Source: Deltaproteobacteria bacterium (GTDB lineage Bacteria > Desulfobacterota_B > Binatia > UBA9968). From it: 36,515 bases of DNA. A program made the position numbers and the translations under genes. Under the pieces are notes generated by a model. That model ran no database searches. It was not told where the DNA came from and saw only the letters and a program-made list of their open reading frames with translations. Shown here one piece after another: positions 15,689-23,504 of the stretch (positions are counted from its first letter, which is position 1; every line of letters starts with the position of its first letter). Location: positions 1 to 36,515 of the forward strand of contig VBKY01000095.1 of assembly GCA_005879255.1 (NCBI GenBank), given 5' to 3'.

Positions 15689-16038
15689 GTTTGAACCCTC
15701 CTTGCGCTATTTATGTCCAAGCCGGTCAAGTCCAGGATCATTGCCTTGCGCCGCCGTAAGATTGCGAATGGCGCAAGCGTCGGTTTATACCTCCCAAACC
15801 TATTCGAAGTTGCGAACCAGCGTCAAGCGCAAAGGAGCGGGCCGCTTTTCGCGACACCTTAGTTTCTAAACTTCGTGAAGAAGAATACGCGTGCTCTAGC
15901 TTTGTTGTATTTGATAGCGCACCGTCACTTCTCTCATCGCGTTGTGGGTCGGCGTCGTTGCAGGTTGGTCCGTTGAGCCGAATAATTGTAATCATCCAAG
16001 AAATTCAAGTCTCTCAATAACGTCACCGTTGCGCTCGA
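15689..16038. other. Non-coding spacer upstream of the selenoprotein gene
   Basis: 350 bp between the selenoprotein start and the pilin stop. It contains the AAGGAGG of the selenoprotein at its left edge and presumably that operon's promoter, but I cannot point to a convincing -35/-10 pair. An 85-codon minus-strand frame (15738-15995) has no family features. There is no heptamer array, unlike most spacers here. Confidence 0.5.
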
Positions 16039-16425
16039 CTAATGGATCGAGCCAGTGGCGCTATCATAAGTAAAGTTTGGCTGAGTGCCGCCCGTTCTGG
16101 CGGCAGTCACTCTGTATGAAGTTGGCGAGAGGATGACGAACGATACGGTGACTCCGTCGGTTGATTGGAAGCTGTATCCGACGGTTTCGGCGAGGGAAGC
16201 CGGAAGCACAGATTGTTTGGCGTAGTAGGCTTCGATGGCAATTGACGCATTTCGAAGATCCGATTTCATCTGCGCATCGATCGCCTCGCTTCGATAGCTC
16301 ATGAACTGCGGTATCGCGATCGCGGCGAGCAGACCAATCACGGCGATCACGACCAGAATTTCGACCAGAGTGAAGCCGGCGCTCTTAAATGAGCGCTTCT
16401 TGAAAGCAGCAAATTGATGAAGCAT
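16039..16425 (-). CDS. Type IV pilin-like (PilA-type) prepilin
   Basis: A 128-aa prepilin. A 17-residue positively charged leader ends at Gly, with prepilin peptidase cleavage G17|F18 in SAG-FTLVEILVVIAVIGLL; Glu at mature position 5 is present, followed by the hydrophobic helix ending AAIAIPQF and the usual SYRSEAIDAQMKSDLRNA. The C-terminal domain is short and lacks a disulfide pair. ATG 16423-16425 is used (AAGGAAG upstream); a TTG directly precedes it. It stands alone, with no pil assembly genes nearby, so it needs machinery from elsewhere. Could be a major pilin or a minor pseudopilin; the 128-aa length fits a small major pilin. Confidence 0.9.
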   Translation of the reverse strand: MLHQFAAFKKRSFKSAGFTLVEILVVIAVIGLLAAIAIPQFMSYRSEAIDAQMKSDLRNASIAIEAYYAKQSVLPASLAETVGYSFQSTDGVTVSFVILSPTSYRVTAARTGGTQPNFTYDSATGSIH

Positions 16426-16683
16426 CAAGCCACAACTTCCTTAAGCTTACAAAAGCTGGCGTATGGTAATTGATTCGTCCACGAAGCACCAGATAAATTT
16501 GCCCGCGATTTTGGTTTTGAACTGCGGGACCGACTCGCACGAAACCTTTGAGGACTAGGCTCAGCGCCAACTTTGTCGTGCCGCCGAATGTTCTTGACGT
16601 TCAATTTAGATCTGCCTTATGTTGCAAACCACGCCGGCTTCGTCGTTCAACTTGGCGTTTAGTTATTCAGAGTGGGAGGCGAA

Positions 16684-17715
16684 ATGAAAAAGACGAGTAT
16701 TTGGCTCTTGTCCATTCTCTTGTGGTCGGTCGAAGCTGTGGCGCAAACTCCCTATTATCAGGGTAAAACTATCAGGGTCATCGTCGGCTATCCGGCGGGC
16801 AGCGCCCACGACCTGTGGGCGCGGCTGATCGCGCCGCAACTTACCAAGCATATTCCCGGCAACCCCGCCACGGTGGTCCAGATCATGTCCGGCGCCGGCT
16901 CGATGACGGCGACCAATTATATATACACCGTTGCGAAGCCCGACGGTTTAACGCTCGGTGTCAACAACGCGGCGCTCTACTTCGAACAGCTTCTGAAAAA
17001 GAAAGAAGTTCAATACGACTGGTCAAAAATCACCTGGGTCGGCAGCACGACGCCAACGACCCCTATGTTGTACATGTGGGCGAACACTCCCTACAAGACC
17101 ATCCATGACGTGCGGACCGCGACGGTGCCGCCGAAGTGCGGCGCAACGGGCACGGGGAATACAGGCTATTATCTTCCGAAATTGCTCGAACAAACCATTG
17201 GCGCTAAGTTTCAGATTGTCACCGGCTATCAAGGGGGCGCCGATATTGAAATAGCGGTCGAGCGCGGCGAAGTGCAGTGTCGCGCGTTCACCATCCAGGT
17301 TTTCTACGGCCGCGAGCCGTTCCATACCTGGCGCAGTAAAAATCAAGTGCGCGTTTTGGTTCAAGGCGGGAAAAAGCGCGACCCGCGATTGGCCGATACG
17401 CCACTGCTCAGTGAATTGATGGAGCAATACAAGACTTCGGATTTAGATCGCCGCTTGGTAACCGTGATGCTCGGTTCAGGCGAATTCGGCGCCGCACCGA
17501 TGTTCGCAGCGCCTGGAACGCCACCGGAACATATCAAGCTTTTGCGCGCGGGTTATGCCAAGGCGCTGGCAAGTCCCGAATTAATTGCCGACGCCAAAAA
17601 ACAGGGTCTCGAACCTGAGCTTATTCACGGCGACGAGATCGAAGCGCTGGCAAAAGAAGTATTGAATCAGACGGCCGAGGTCGTCGCTTCGATGAAGAAC
17701 GTCATGGGCGAATAA
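16684..17715 (+). CDS. TctC/Bug-like periplasmic solute receptor (paralogue C)
   Basis: Orphan TctC/Bug-class receptor, 343 aa, first gene of the plus-strand series. Signal peptide MKKTSIWLLSILLWSVEAVA-Q, then TPYYQGKTIRVIVGYPAGSA, TKHIPGNPATVVQIMSGAGS and AKPDGLTLG. The Cys pair PPKCGATGT and VQCR is conserved. ATG 16684-16686 has GGGAGG at good spacing; the frame's GTG at 16672 adds only four residues. It is followed at 62 bp by an NMT1-like receptor, an unusual pairing of two different receptor classes with no membrane component. Confidence 0.9.
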   Translation: MKKTSIWLLSILLWSVEAVAQTPYYQGKTIRVIVGYPAGSAHDLWARLIAPQLTKHIPGNPATVVQIMSGAGSMTATNYIYTVAKPDGLTLGVNNAALYFEQLLKKKEVQYDWSKITWVGSTTPTTPMLYMWANTPYKTIHDVRTATVPPKCGATGTGNTGYYLPKLLEQTIGAKFQIVTGYQGGADIEIAVERGEVQCRAFTIQVFYGREPFHTWRSKNQVRVLVQGGKKRDPRLADTPLLSELMEQYKTSDLDRRLVTVMLGSGEFGAAPMFAAPGTPPEHIKLLRAGYAKALASPELIADAKKQGLEPELIHGDEIEALAKEVLNQTAEVVASMKNVMGE

Positions 17716-17776
17716 AAGCTAAAGTTTTTGGCGCGGCGTCACTCCAGTTGTCTCACCATGTTTGCGATTGTGACCG

Positions 17777-18784
17777 ATGATCAAGGCCGTCTATCATCTA
17801 TTCATCAGTCTCAATTTGTTGTGTGCCCTCCCCGTCGGCGCCGCGACCGCGCCTGTGCGCGTCAACATCGGCGCGGCCTCGGTGAGCAGCAGCGCGCTTA
17901 GTTTGTGGGCGGCGCAGGAGCAAGGAATTTTTGCGAAGCATGGTGTTGAAGCTCAGCTTATTCTGATCCGCGGCAGGTCGACGTTGGTGGCAAGCCTCTT
18001 AACCGGAGAGATCCAAGCGGCATTTACTTCCGGTGTTTCGGTGCTCGGCGCTGCGGCGCAGGGAGTCGATGTGAAAATGCTCACGTCGATCTCGAGCCGG
18101 GTGAGCTGGAAACTGATTGCGATTCCGCAAATCAAAAAGGCAGAGGAGTTGCGCGGCAAGCGTTTCGGCGTGCAGAGCATAGTCGGCAGCACGTGGATGT
18201 ATGCGATGCTTGCCTTGGAACAGCTCGGCCTCGAACCCAAACGCGACAATATATCCTTTCTTCCCATCGGCGATCCGGTCACCATCGGGCATGCCTTGGA
18301 GGCCGGTCGCATCGACGCCGCGGTGCTCGATCCGACGCTGAGCCAGCGCCTGACCAGCAAAGGATTTTCGCAGCTCGTCGATCTGGCCAAGACCAATGCG
18401 ACCTTTCCGGGGTTAGGCGTAGGCGTGACGCGCACTTATCTCGAACAGCATGCGGTTGCGATTGAAAAGTTGGTCGCCGCGCTGACGGAAGGTTTGGTAT
18501 TCGTGCAGCAACCAGCGAATAAGCCCATCGCGCTGAAAATCCTCATGAAGCATCTCCGCATCAGCGATCCGAGCGTGGCAGAAAACGGTTATCAGGATCA
18601 TCTGCTGACGCTCAATCGAAAACCCTATCCGTCGCTCGACGGTTTGCGCAACGCGCAACGTTTGATGACGCAGCAAAATCCCAAAATCGCGGCGCTCAAA
18701 GTTGACGAGCTGATCGATGCGCGATTCGTGCGCAAACTGGATGAAAGTGGCTTCATCGATCGGCTCTACGCGTCGCAACGCTGA
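17777..18784 (+). CDS. NMT1/SsuA-like ABC substrate-binding protein
   Basis: Type II periplasmic binding protein of the NMT1/THI5-like (SsuA/TauA) class, 335 aa. Signal peptide ending about VGAA; mature start APVRVNIGAASVSSSALSLW, then AAQEQGIFAKHGVEAQLILI, LLTGEIQAAF and the hinge region KKAEELRGKRFGVQSI are family features. Such receptors serve sulfonate, thiamine-precursor or aromatic-compound importers. No ssuB/ssuC-type genes follow. The ATG has no clear Shine-Dalgarno. The stop TGA abuts the inverted-repeat element at 18785. Confidence 0.87.
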   Translation: MIKAVYHLFISLNLLCALPVGAATAPVRVNIGAASVSSSALSLWAAQEQGIFAKHGVEAQLILIRGRSTLVASLLTGEIQAAFTSGVSVLGAAAQGVDVKMLTSISSRVSWKLIAIPQIKKAEELRGKRFGVQSIVGSTWMYAMLALEQLGLEPKRDNISFLPIGDPVTIGHALEAGRIDAAVLDPTLSQRLTSKGFSQLVDLAKTNATFPGLGVGVTRTYLEQHAVAIEKLVAALTEGLVFVQQPANKPIALKILMKHLRISDPSVAENGYQDHLLTLNRKPYPSLDGLRNAQRLMTQQNPKIAALKVDELIDARFVRKLDESGFIDRLYASQR

Positions 18785-18956
18785 GCAGGCTGCTGAAAAA
18801 GCCTCATATGCTCGTTGTGCTCAATCGCCTCGCCCCAGTTGGCTTATAGCATATGGCCTATGCCACATGGGTTCCATCTATTCCATCTATACGCCATATG
18901 CCATCACCCATACGCCAATTACCGCCTCGCCTCTGAGATCTTTTTGAGCAGCCTGC
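18785..18956. mobile_element. MITE-like element with 17-bp inverted ends, carrying a nested heptamer array
   Basis: The ends GCAGGCTGCTGAAAAAG (18785-18801) and CTTTTTGAGCAGCCTGC (18940-18956) are inverted repeats with one mismatch. The interior keeps some sub-terminal pairing (CGCCTCGCC near 18826, CGCCTCGCCTC near 18923) and encloses the GCGTATG-family array at 18841-18918. Similar GCAGGCTGCTGAAAAA palindromes are frequent in deltaproteobacterial genomes (general knowledge). There is no transposase gene. The rest of the 358-bp spacer to 19142 holds only the ribosome binding site of the SDR gene. Confidence 0.7.
18841..18918 (+). repeat. GCGTATG-family palindromic heptamer array, copy 2
   Basis: Units GGCTTAT, AGCATAT, GGCCTAT, GCCACAT run in 7-nt register to the centre GGGTTCCATCTAT, followed by ACGCCAT, ATGCCAT, CACCCAT, ACGCCAA with a one-base slip near 18890. 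The ATTCCATCTAT part of the centre is duplicated relative to the copy at 20964. It is nested in the MITE-like element. Confidence 0.85.
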
Positions 18957-19142
18957 AAAGAGAGTTTTTCATGAGTCTGCTAACGGAAATTTCCGCTTCT
19001 AGTTACGAATTTCGAATTTGGTGTTAACGCAGGCTCCCGTTATTCGGCAGGACTCTAGTCTCGTCGTTTGGACACGTTGAATACATCTGTGGATTGCGAT
19101 ATTCGCTGCTTATATTAGCCCAAATATTTTTGGAGGTAACAC

Positions 19143-19883
19143 GTGCTTCAAGGAAAAGTTGTCGTTGTAACCGGCAGCGGGCAGGGTATCGGCAAACATG
19201 CGGCCAAAACATTCGCCCAGGAGAAAGCGAAAGTCGTTGTTGCCGACTTCAATGCGGACTTGGCGAAGAAGACCGCCGCGGAAATCGGCGAAGTTAGCGA
19301 AGCAATCGCCGTCCATGTTGACGTTCGAAGTGGGGACAGCGTTAAGGCGATGGTCGATCAGGTGGTTAATCGTTTCGGCCAGATCGACGTGATGATGAAC
19401 AATGCGGCGATCGTGCCGCACTTTGCCTGGAACATTCCGCGCTGGCCACTCATCGCCGATATGCCTTTGGAATTTTGGGATCGCGTCGTTCACACCAATC
19501 TGTACGGAACATTTTTCGGAACCAAGCATGTGATCCCGCACATGGCGAAGAGAAAATCGGGTCACATCATCAATCTCTACGGCGGCGGCGGTCTGAAACC
19601 GGGCGGCGCAGCCACCTACATGGTCACCAAGGATGGTATCCGCACGTTTACGCGCTACGTCGCGGAAGAAGTGCGCGATTCGAATATCTGCGTGGTGACC
19701 TTCTCACCGCGCGTTCCAATCGCCACGGAAACCGCGCCGGAAGAAGCGCTCAAGCGCTTGCCCGGTCCCGAGATTTTGGGGCAAGGCTTCGTGCTTTGCG
19801 CGCAACTGCCGATGGACCAGAGCGGCAAGTGCTTTGCTCATGAGAGCGGCAAACTGGTGGATGAGTCGCCGAGGGAAGGTTAG
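19143..19883 (+). CDS. Short-chain dehydrogenase/reductase family protein with altered active site
   Basis: Classical SDR, 246 aa, NAD(P)-dependent fold. Cofactor motif TGSGQGIG (10-17), DVRS and NNAA (86-89), Asn119, and Y159-x-x-x-K163 are present. The catalytic Ser expected 13 residues before the Tyr is replaced by Tyr146 (INLYGGGG). Asp36 in VVADF at the end of beta-2 favours NAD(H) over NADP(H). GTG 19143-19145 is the start, with GGAGGT six bases upstream. It precedes two amidohydrolase-2 genes and may act on the same alcohol/ketone intermediate. With Ser missing it could be a weak or altered oxidoreductase. Confidence 0.88.
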   Translation: MLQGKVVVVTGSGQGIGKHAAKTFAQEKAKVVVADFNADLAKKTAAEIGEVSEAIAVHVDVRSGDSVKAMVDQVVNRFGQIDVMMNNAAIVPHFAWNIPRWPLIADMPLEFWDRVVHTNLYGTFFGTKHVIPHMAKRKSGHIINLYGGGGLKPGGAATYMVTKDGIRTFTRYVAEEVRDSNICVVTFSPRVPIATETAPEEALKRLPGPEILGQGFVLCAQLPMDQSGKCFAHESGKLVDESPREG

Positions 19884-19887
19884 AAGA

Positions 19888-19922
19888 AGGCAATAGGCGA
19901 CAGGCATTAGGCAATAGTTAAG
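19888..19922. repeat. AGGCAAT heptamer array
   Basis: Units AGGCAAT, AGGCGAC, AGGCATT, AGGCAAT, AGTTAAG in exact 7-nt register, starting 5 bp after the SDR stop. There is no complementary arm. The last unit runs into the AGGAGA ribosome binding site of the next gene. Confidence 0.78.
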
Positions 19923-19937
19923 AGGAGAAATTCGCAG

Positions 19938-20957
19938 ATGACAGTGATTGATGCCGACGCGCATGTGATTGAGAACGAATCGACATGGGACTACATGCTC
20001 GAATCCGAGCGGCAGTTCAAACCGAAAGTTGTCAGTGCGACCAGCACCAAAGATCCCTTTGATTATTGGATGGTCGATGGGCGCGTCATCCCGCGCAATA
20101 ACGTTGGCAGAGACCTCCCGGTGGCGGCGCGCGAAATGACCGATCTCAATTTGCGCATCAAACACATGGACGAGCTGGGCATCGATTGCCAGGTGATCTA
20201 TCCGACATTTTTTATTACGCCGGTGAGCCGGCGGCCGGATATCGATTTTGCCGTGTCGCGCAGTTACAACCGGTGGATGGCAGACATCGTGAAAAAAGAA
20301 CCGACACGTTTCCGTTGGGTGCTCGTGCCGCCACTGCAGAGCATGGAGCATCTCCTGGAAGAGTTGAAGTTCGGCAAGGAGAATGGGGCTTGCGGCGTCT
20401 ACATGCGTGGCCTCGAAGTGGAACGCATACTGAGCGATCCGTATTTTTATCCCTTGTACGAGCAAGCGAGCGCATTGGATCTACCGATCTGTGTTCATTC
20501 GGCTAATGGGGCTTTTACGACCTACGATTTTTTCGCCGATGATCCTGGTTTCTCCAAGTTCAAACTAGCTGTCATCGGCGCGTTCCATTCGCTGGTATTT
20601 CACGGCATCCCGCAGCGCTTCCCGAAGCTCCGGATCGGCATCATCGAAGTGAGCGCGCAGTGGATTTCTTACGCGGTTCACGATCTCGCGCGGCGTTTCG
20701 CGCGGCGCGGCAAGCCGTTTCCGAACAATGTTCTTAAAGAAAACAGAATCTACGTCACCTGCCAGACCGATGACGATCTTGATCACGTTCTCAGCTACGC
20801 GGGAGAGGACAATCTGGTTATCGGAACAGATTATGGCCATGCGGACAATGCCGCGGAGATCGAAGCGCTGCGCAAGTTGCGCAATGACGGCAAGCTGCCC
20901 GGTCACGTGATCGACAAGATTCTCGACGATAACCCGCGGGCGCTGTACGCGCTCTAG
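19938..20957 (+). CDS. Amidohydrolase family 2 (PF04909-like) metal-dependent hydrolase, paralogue 1
   Basis: TIM-barrel metallohydrolase/decarboxylase of the amidohydrolase-2 type (relatives: ACMSD, 2,6-dihydroxybenzoate decarboxylase), 339 aa. Metal and active-site candidates are the N-terminal D-A-D-A-H-V-I-E (D7, H9), H187 in ICVHSANG, H217 in AFHS, and D298 with H301 in GTDYGHAD. These fit a mononuclear Zn/Mn site. ATG with AGGAGA upstream. A second copy follows directly. Probable role: hydrolysis or decarboxylation of a ring-derived acid; exact substrate cannot be told. Confidence 0.9.
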   Translation: MTVIDADAHVIENESTWDYMLESERQFKPKVVSATSTKDPFDYWMVDGRVIPRNNVGRDLPVAAREMTDLNLRIKHMDELGIDCQVIYPTFFITPVSRRPDIDFAVSRSYNRWMADIVKKEPTRFRWVLVPPLQSMEHLLEELKFGKENGACGVYMRGLEVERILSDPYFYPLYEQASALDLPICVHSANGAFTTYDFFADDPGFSKFKLAVIGAFHSLVFHGIPQRFPKLRIGIIEVSAQWISYAVHDLARRFARRGKPFPNNVLKENRIYVTCQTDDDLDHVLSYAGEDNLVIGTDYGHADNAAEIEALRKLRNDGKLPGHVIDKILDDNPRALYAL

Positions 20958-20963
20958 CAGACC

Positions 20964-21039
20964 GGCATATAGCATATGGCGTATGGCTTGTGGCGTATGG
21001 GTTCCATCTATATGCCATATGCCATCAGCCATACGCCAA
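20964..21039 (+). repeat. GCGTATG-family palindromic heptamer array, copy 3
   Basis: Units GGCATAT, AGCATAT, GGCGTAT, GGCTTGT, GGCGTAT, then centre GGGTTCCATCTAT, then ATGCCAT, ATGCCAT, CAGCCAT, ACGCCAA. The register is 7 nt throughout except a 6-nt step at the centre. It starts 6 bp after the stop of one amidohydrolase gene and ends shortly before the ribosome binding site of the next. Confidence 0.88.
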
Positions 21040-21064
21040 TATTCTCGAATTTGGAGGTTGTAGG

Positions 21065-22102
21065 ATGTTAACAATCGATGCCGACGCTCACGTTATCGAA
21101 TGCGAGAAAACTTGGGATTATTTGGAGGGCGAAGACAAACGTTATCGGCCAGTGCCCATCGCGGTCGACATGCCGACGGGTAAGAGGCAAAATTTTTGGA
21201 TCATCGGCGGGCGACTGATCGGTGGTCGCGACAATATTGGGCAAGACACGTCGAAAGAGTCGCGCGAGATGGCCAACATCGATTCCCGCCTGAAACACAT
21301 GGACGAGATCGGCACCGGCGTGCAGGTGCTCTATCCAACGCTTTTTCTCCGACCGGTGACCGACAATCCCAGGATCGAGCTGGCGCTATGCCGTTCCTAC
21401 AATCGCTGGATGGCGGACATCTGGTCCAAAGATAAAAAACGCTTGCGCTGGGCGGTGCAGTTGCCGCTTCTGACCATGAACAAAGCCCTGGACGAGCTTC
21501 GTTGGTCGCATGGCAACGGTGCGTGTGCGGTTTTTGTGCGTGGCATCGAAACTCACCATACCCTACACGATCCCTATTTTTTCCCGCTTTATGAAGAAGC
21601 GAGCCGACTCAACATGCCCGTCGGCATTCACTCCGGCATCGGCAACTTCACCGTCAATGAAATGCTCGGCGGCGAACCATTTCGTGTCGCCAAACTCATG
21701 GTGATCGGCGGTTTTCATTCGATGATTCTGAACGGCATCCCGGAAAAGTTTCCCAAGCTGCGGATCGGCGCCATCGAAGTGGCGGCGCAATGGGTGCCTT
21801 ATTTAGTCCATGATCTCAACCTGCGTTTTCCGAAGCTCGAAGGGAAAAAAGCGCGGCCTGACGTGCTGAGTGGCAGCAATCAGTTATTCGCGGCGTGCCA
21901 GACCGACGACGATTTGCCTTACGTGCTCAAGTACGCCGGTGAAAATTGCCTGATGATCGGCTCGGACTACGGCCACGCCGACAACGCCAGCGAACTCTTG
22001 GCTTTGTCGAAGCTCAAAGAGAGCGGTGACATCGATCCGAAAGTGATCGACAAGATCCTCTGCACGAATCCGGCAAAGTTTTATGGGTTGGATGCGGATT
22101 AA
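21065..22102 (+). CDS. Amidohydrolase family 2 (PF04909-like) metal-dependent hydrolase, paralogue 2
   Basis: Paralogue of the preceding gene, 345 aa, with the same landmarks: IDADAHVIECEKTWDYL (D7, H9), H189 in VGIHSGIG, H218 in GGFHS, and D301/H304 in GSDYGHAD. Shared blocks such as CRSYNRWMADI and GIPEKFPKLRIGAIEVAAQW show a duplication. I start at ATG 21065-21067 (GGAGG at good spacing); the frame's upstream 25 codons are repeat DNA. Two co-expressed members may form a hetero-oligomer or process related substrates. Confidence 0.9.
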   Translation: MLTIDADAHVIECEKTWDYLEGEDKRYRPVPIAVDMPTGKRQNFWIIGGRLIGGRDNIGQDTSKESREMANIDSRLKHMDEIGTGVQVLYPTLFLRPVTDNPRIELALCRSYNRWMADIWSKDKKRLRWAVQLPLLTMNKALDELRWSHGNGACAVFVRGIETHHTLHDPYFFPLYEEASRLNMPVGIHSGIGNFTVNEMLGGEPFRVAKLMVIGGFHSMILNGIPEKFPKLRIGAIEVAAQWVPYLVHDLNLRFPKLEGKKARPDVLSGSNQLFAACQTDDDLPYVLKYAGENCLMIGSDYGHADNASELLALSKLKESGDIDPKVIDKILCTNPAKFYGLDAD

Positions 22103-22107
22103 AAAAT

Positions 22108-22152
22108 CGTGAACGTGTTCGTGGGGCGTGATCGTAATCGTGGAACCGTACG
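22108..22152. repeat. CGTGAA hexamer-like array
   Basis: CGTG/CGTA words recur at 22108, 22114, 22120, 22127, 22133, 22139 and 22147, mostly 6 nt apart. It begins 5 bp after the amidohydrolase stop. The remaining spacer to 22302 has a small hairpin (CCTTTCC...GGGAAAGG, 22205-22227) and nothing else recognisable. Confidence 0.65.
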
Positions 22153-22302
22153 ATAAAAGCAGAGAGCGCGGCAATCATTAGTTGTAGTGTGCAAGCATTC
22201 GAAGCCTTTCCTCTCGACAGGGAAAGGTTGGATAGGGGTGGCGTTATACAATGCAAATCACCCCCACCTTACGTCGGACTCGGAAGAGTGGAAGGGACGT
22301 AA

Positions 22303-23448
22303 ATGGCTGACAGATTCGATCTGTTACTAACCGGCGGCACTGTTCTTAACCCAGCGACAAGCATCAATCAAAAGCTTGACGTTGGCGTCGCCGGCGATCG
22401 TGTCACGGCGATTCAAGCCAATCTGCCGCGCGCCAACGCGAAAACAGTTTTGGACGTTACCGGCTGTTACATCACTCCAGGTCTGATCGACTTTCACGTG
22501 CACAGCTACTGGGGCGTGAACCCTTACGGCTGCAATCTGGACTCCCTTTGTCTTGCTACCGGTGTGACGACCACGATGGACGCTGGCTCTGCGGGGCCGG
22601 TGAATTTTCTCGGGTTTAGAAAGCTTGTTCACGAGCAATCCAAGACTCGTATGCTAGGGTTCGTAGCGCTCGCTCAACATGGAGTCTTGAACGCGCCGGG
22701 AGAATTGCTTCAGCTCGGCTTTGCGGATTCCGACGGGGCGGCGGAAACGGTTGGCAACAATCGTGACATCGGCATCGGCATAAAAGTCCGCATGCATAAG
22801 AAAGCCATCGGCGACAATAGCCGCGAGGCGCTGCGTCTGGCAATCAAAGCCGGCGAGGCGACGCGCACGCCGATCATGGTACACGTGGGCGACACGGCGA
22901 TCGGTATGGACGAAATCGCCGACACGCTGCGGCCAGGCGATGTCATCACGCATTGCTACACGCCGCAGAAACCATCGATCATCGATGAATCCGGAAAGCT
23001 GCTGCCGTTAGTTCGTAAGGCCAAAGAGCGCGGCGTGATCTTCGACGTCGGCCATGCCGGCGGCCACTTTGATTTCAATCTCGTTGAGCGCGCCATGGGC
23101 GAGGGCATCGTGCCTGATGTCATCAGCTCGGATTTGCACGGCCGCTTGAGCCAGCCGGGCTTCGGCGTCGTCGGCGATTTACCTACGGTGCTGACCAAGT
23201 TCTTGCCATTGGGTTTGAGCTTCGAACAGATCATCGCCAACTGTACGGTAAACGCGGCCCGTGTTATCGGTTGGCAAGATCGAATCGGTAGCCTCGAAGT
23301 CGGTCGTGAAGCGGATATCGCCGTCCTGCAGATTCTCGACGATCCGGTGACGCTGCGCGATTCGGTCGGTGGAGAAAAACTGCATAAGCAACGCATTGCG
23401 GCGAAGTGGACGATTCGCGCGGGCGAAGTATTTACGGGCCGAGGGTAG
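22303..23448 (+). CDS. Amidohydrolase/deacetylase family metallohydrolase (carboxylysine type)
   Basis: Amidohydrolase-superfamily enzyme, 381 aa, of the dihydroorotase/deacetylase type. A short N-terminal beta-sandwich precedes the barrel. Ligands for a binuclear site: H65-x-H67 (DFHVHS), K161 (GIGIKVRM, candidate carboxylated lysine), H194 (MVHVGD), H217 (THCYTP) and D277 (SSDLHG). This set fits a cyclic amide hydrolase or N-acyl amino acid deacetylase. The C-terminal region (GSLEVGREADIAVLQI) closes the sandwich. Its TAG stop lies in a palindromic repeat. Possible role: opening a cyclic amide or imide in the surrounding catabolic series; inference. Confidence 0.88.
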   Translation: MADRFDLLLTGGTVLNPATSINQKLDVGVAGDRVTAIQANLPRANAKTVLDVTGCYITPGLIDFHVHSYWGVNPYGCNLDSLCLATGVTTTMDAGSAGPVNFLGFRKLVHEQSKTRMLGFVALAQHGVLNAPGELLQLGFADSDGAAETVGNNRDIGIGIKVRMHKKAIGDNSREALRLAIKAGEATRTPIMVHVGDTAIGMDEIADTLRPGDVITHCYTPQKPSIIDESGKLLPLVRKAKERGVIFDVGHAGGHFDFNLVERAMGEGIVPDVISSDLHGRLSQPGFGVVGDLPTVLTKFLPLGLSFEQIIANCTVNAARVIGWQDRIGSLEVGREADIAVLQILDDPVTLRDSVGGEKLHKQRIAAKWTIRAGEVFTGRG

Positions 23449-23472
23449 CGCACCGCATGCCGTGCCCTTACA
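23445..23472. repeat. GTAG-GGCAC-type palindrome, degenerate copy
   Basis: Imperfect palindrome centred on CCGCATGCCG, ending GCCCTTAC. It resembles the better copy at 24534-24560, with which it shares the GCCGTGCCCT arm. Its first bases include the TAG stop of the upstream amidohydrolase. Together the two copies bracket the frameshifted receptor gene. Confidence 0.65.
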
Positions 23473-23504
23473 TCTCAATAATCTTGCGAAGCAAAGAGGG
23501 GACG

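Noticed and set aside
15738..15995. 85-codon minus-strand frame in the selenoprotein upstream spacer
   Set aside because: No ribosome binding site, no family features, odd composition.
20990..21064. N-terminal extension (25 codons) of the second amidohydrolase
   Set aside because: It translates the heptamer array (MAYGFHLYAICHQPYANI); ATG 21065 has a good GGAGG and starts with the family motif.
22205..22227. Hairpin CCTTTCC...GGGAAAGG as an intrinsic terminator
   Set aside because: It is not followed by a T run, so I did not call it a terminator.
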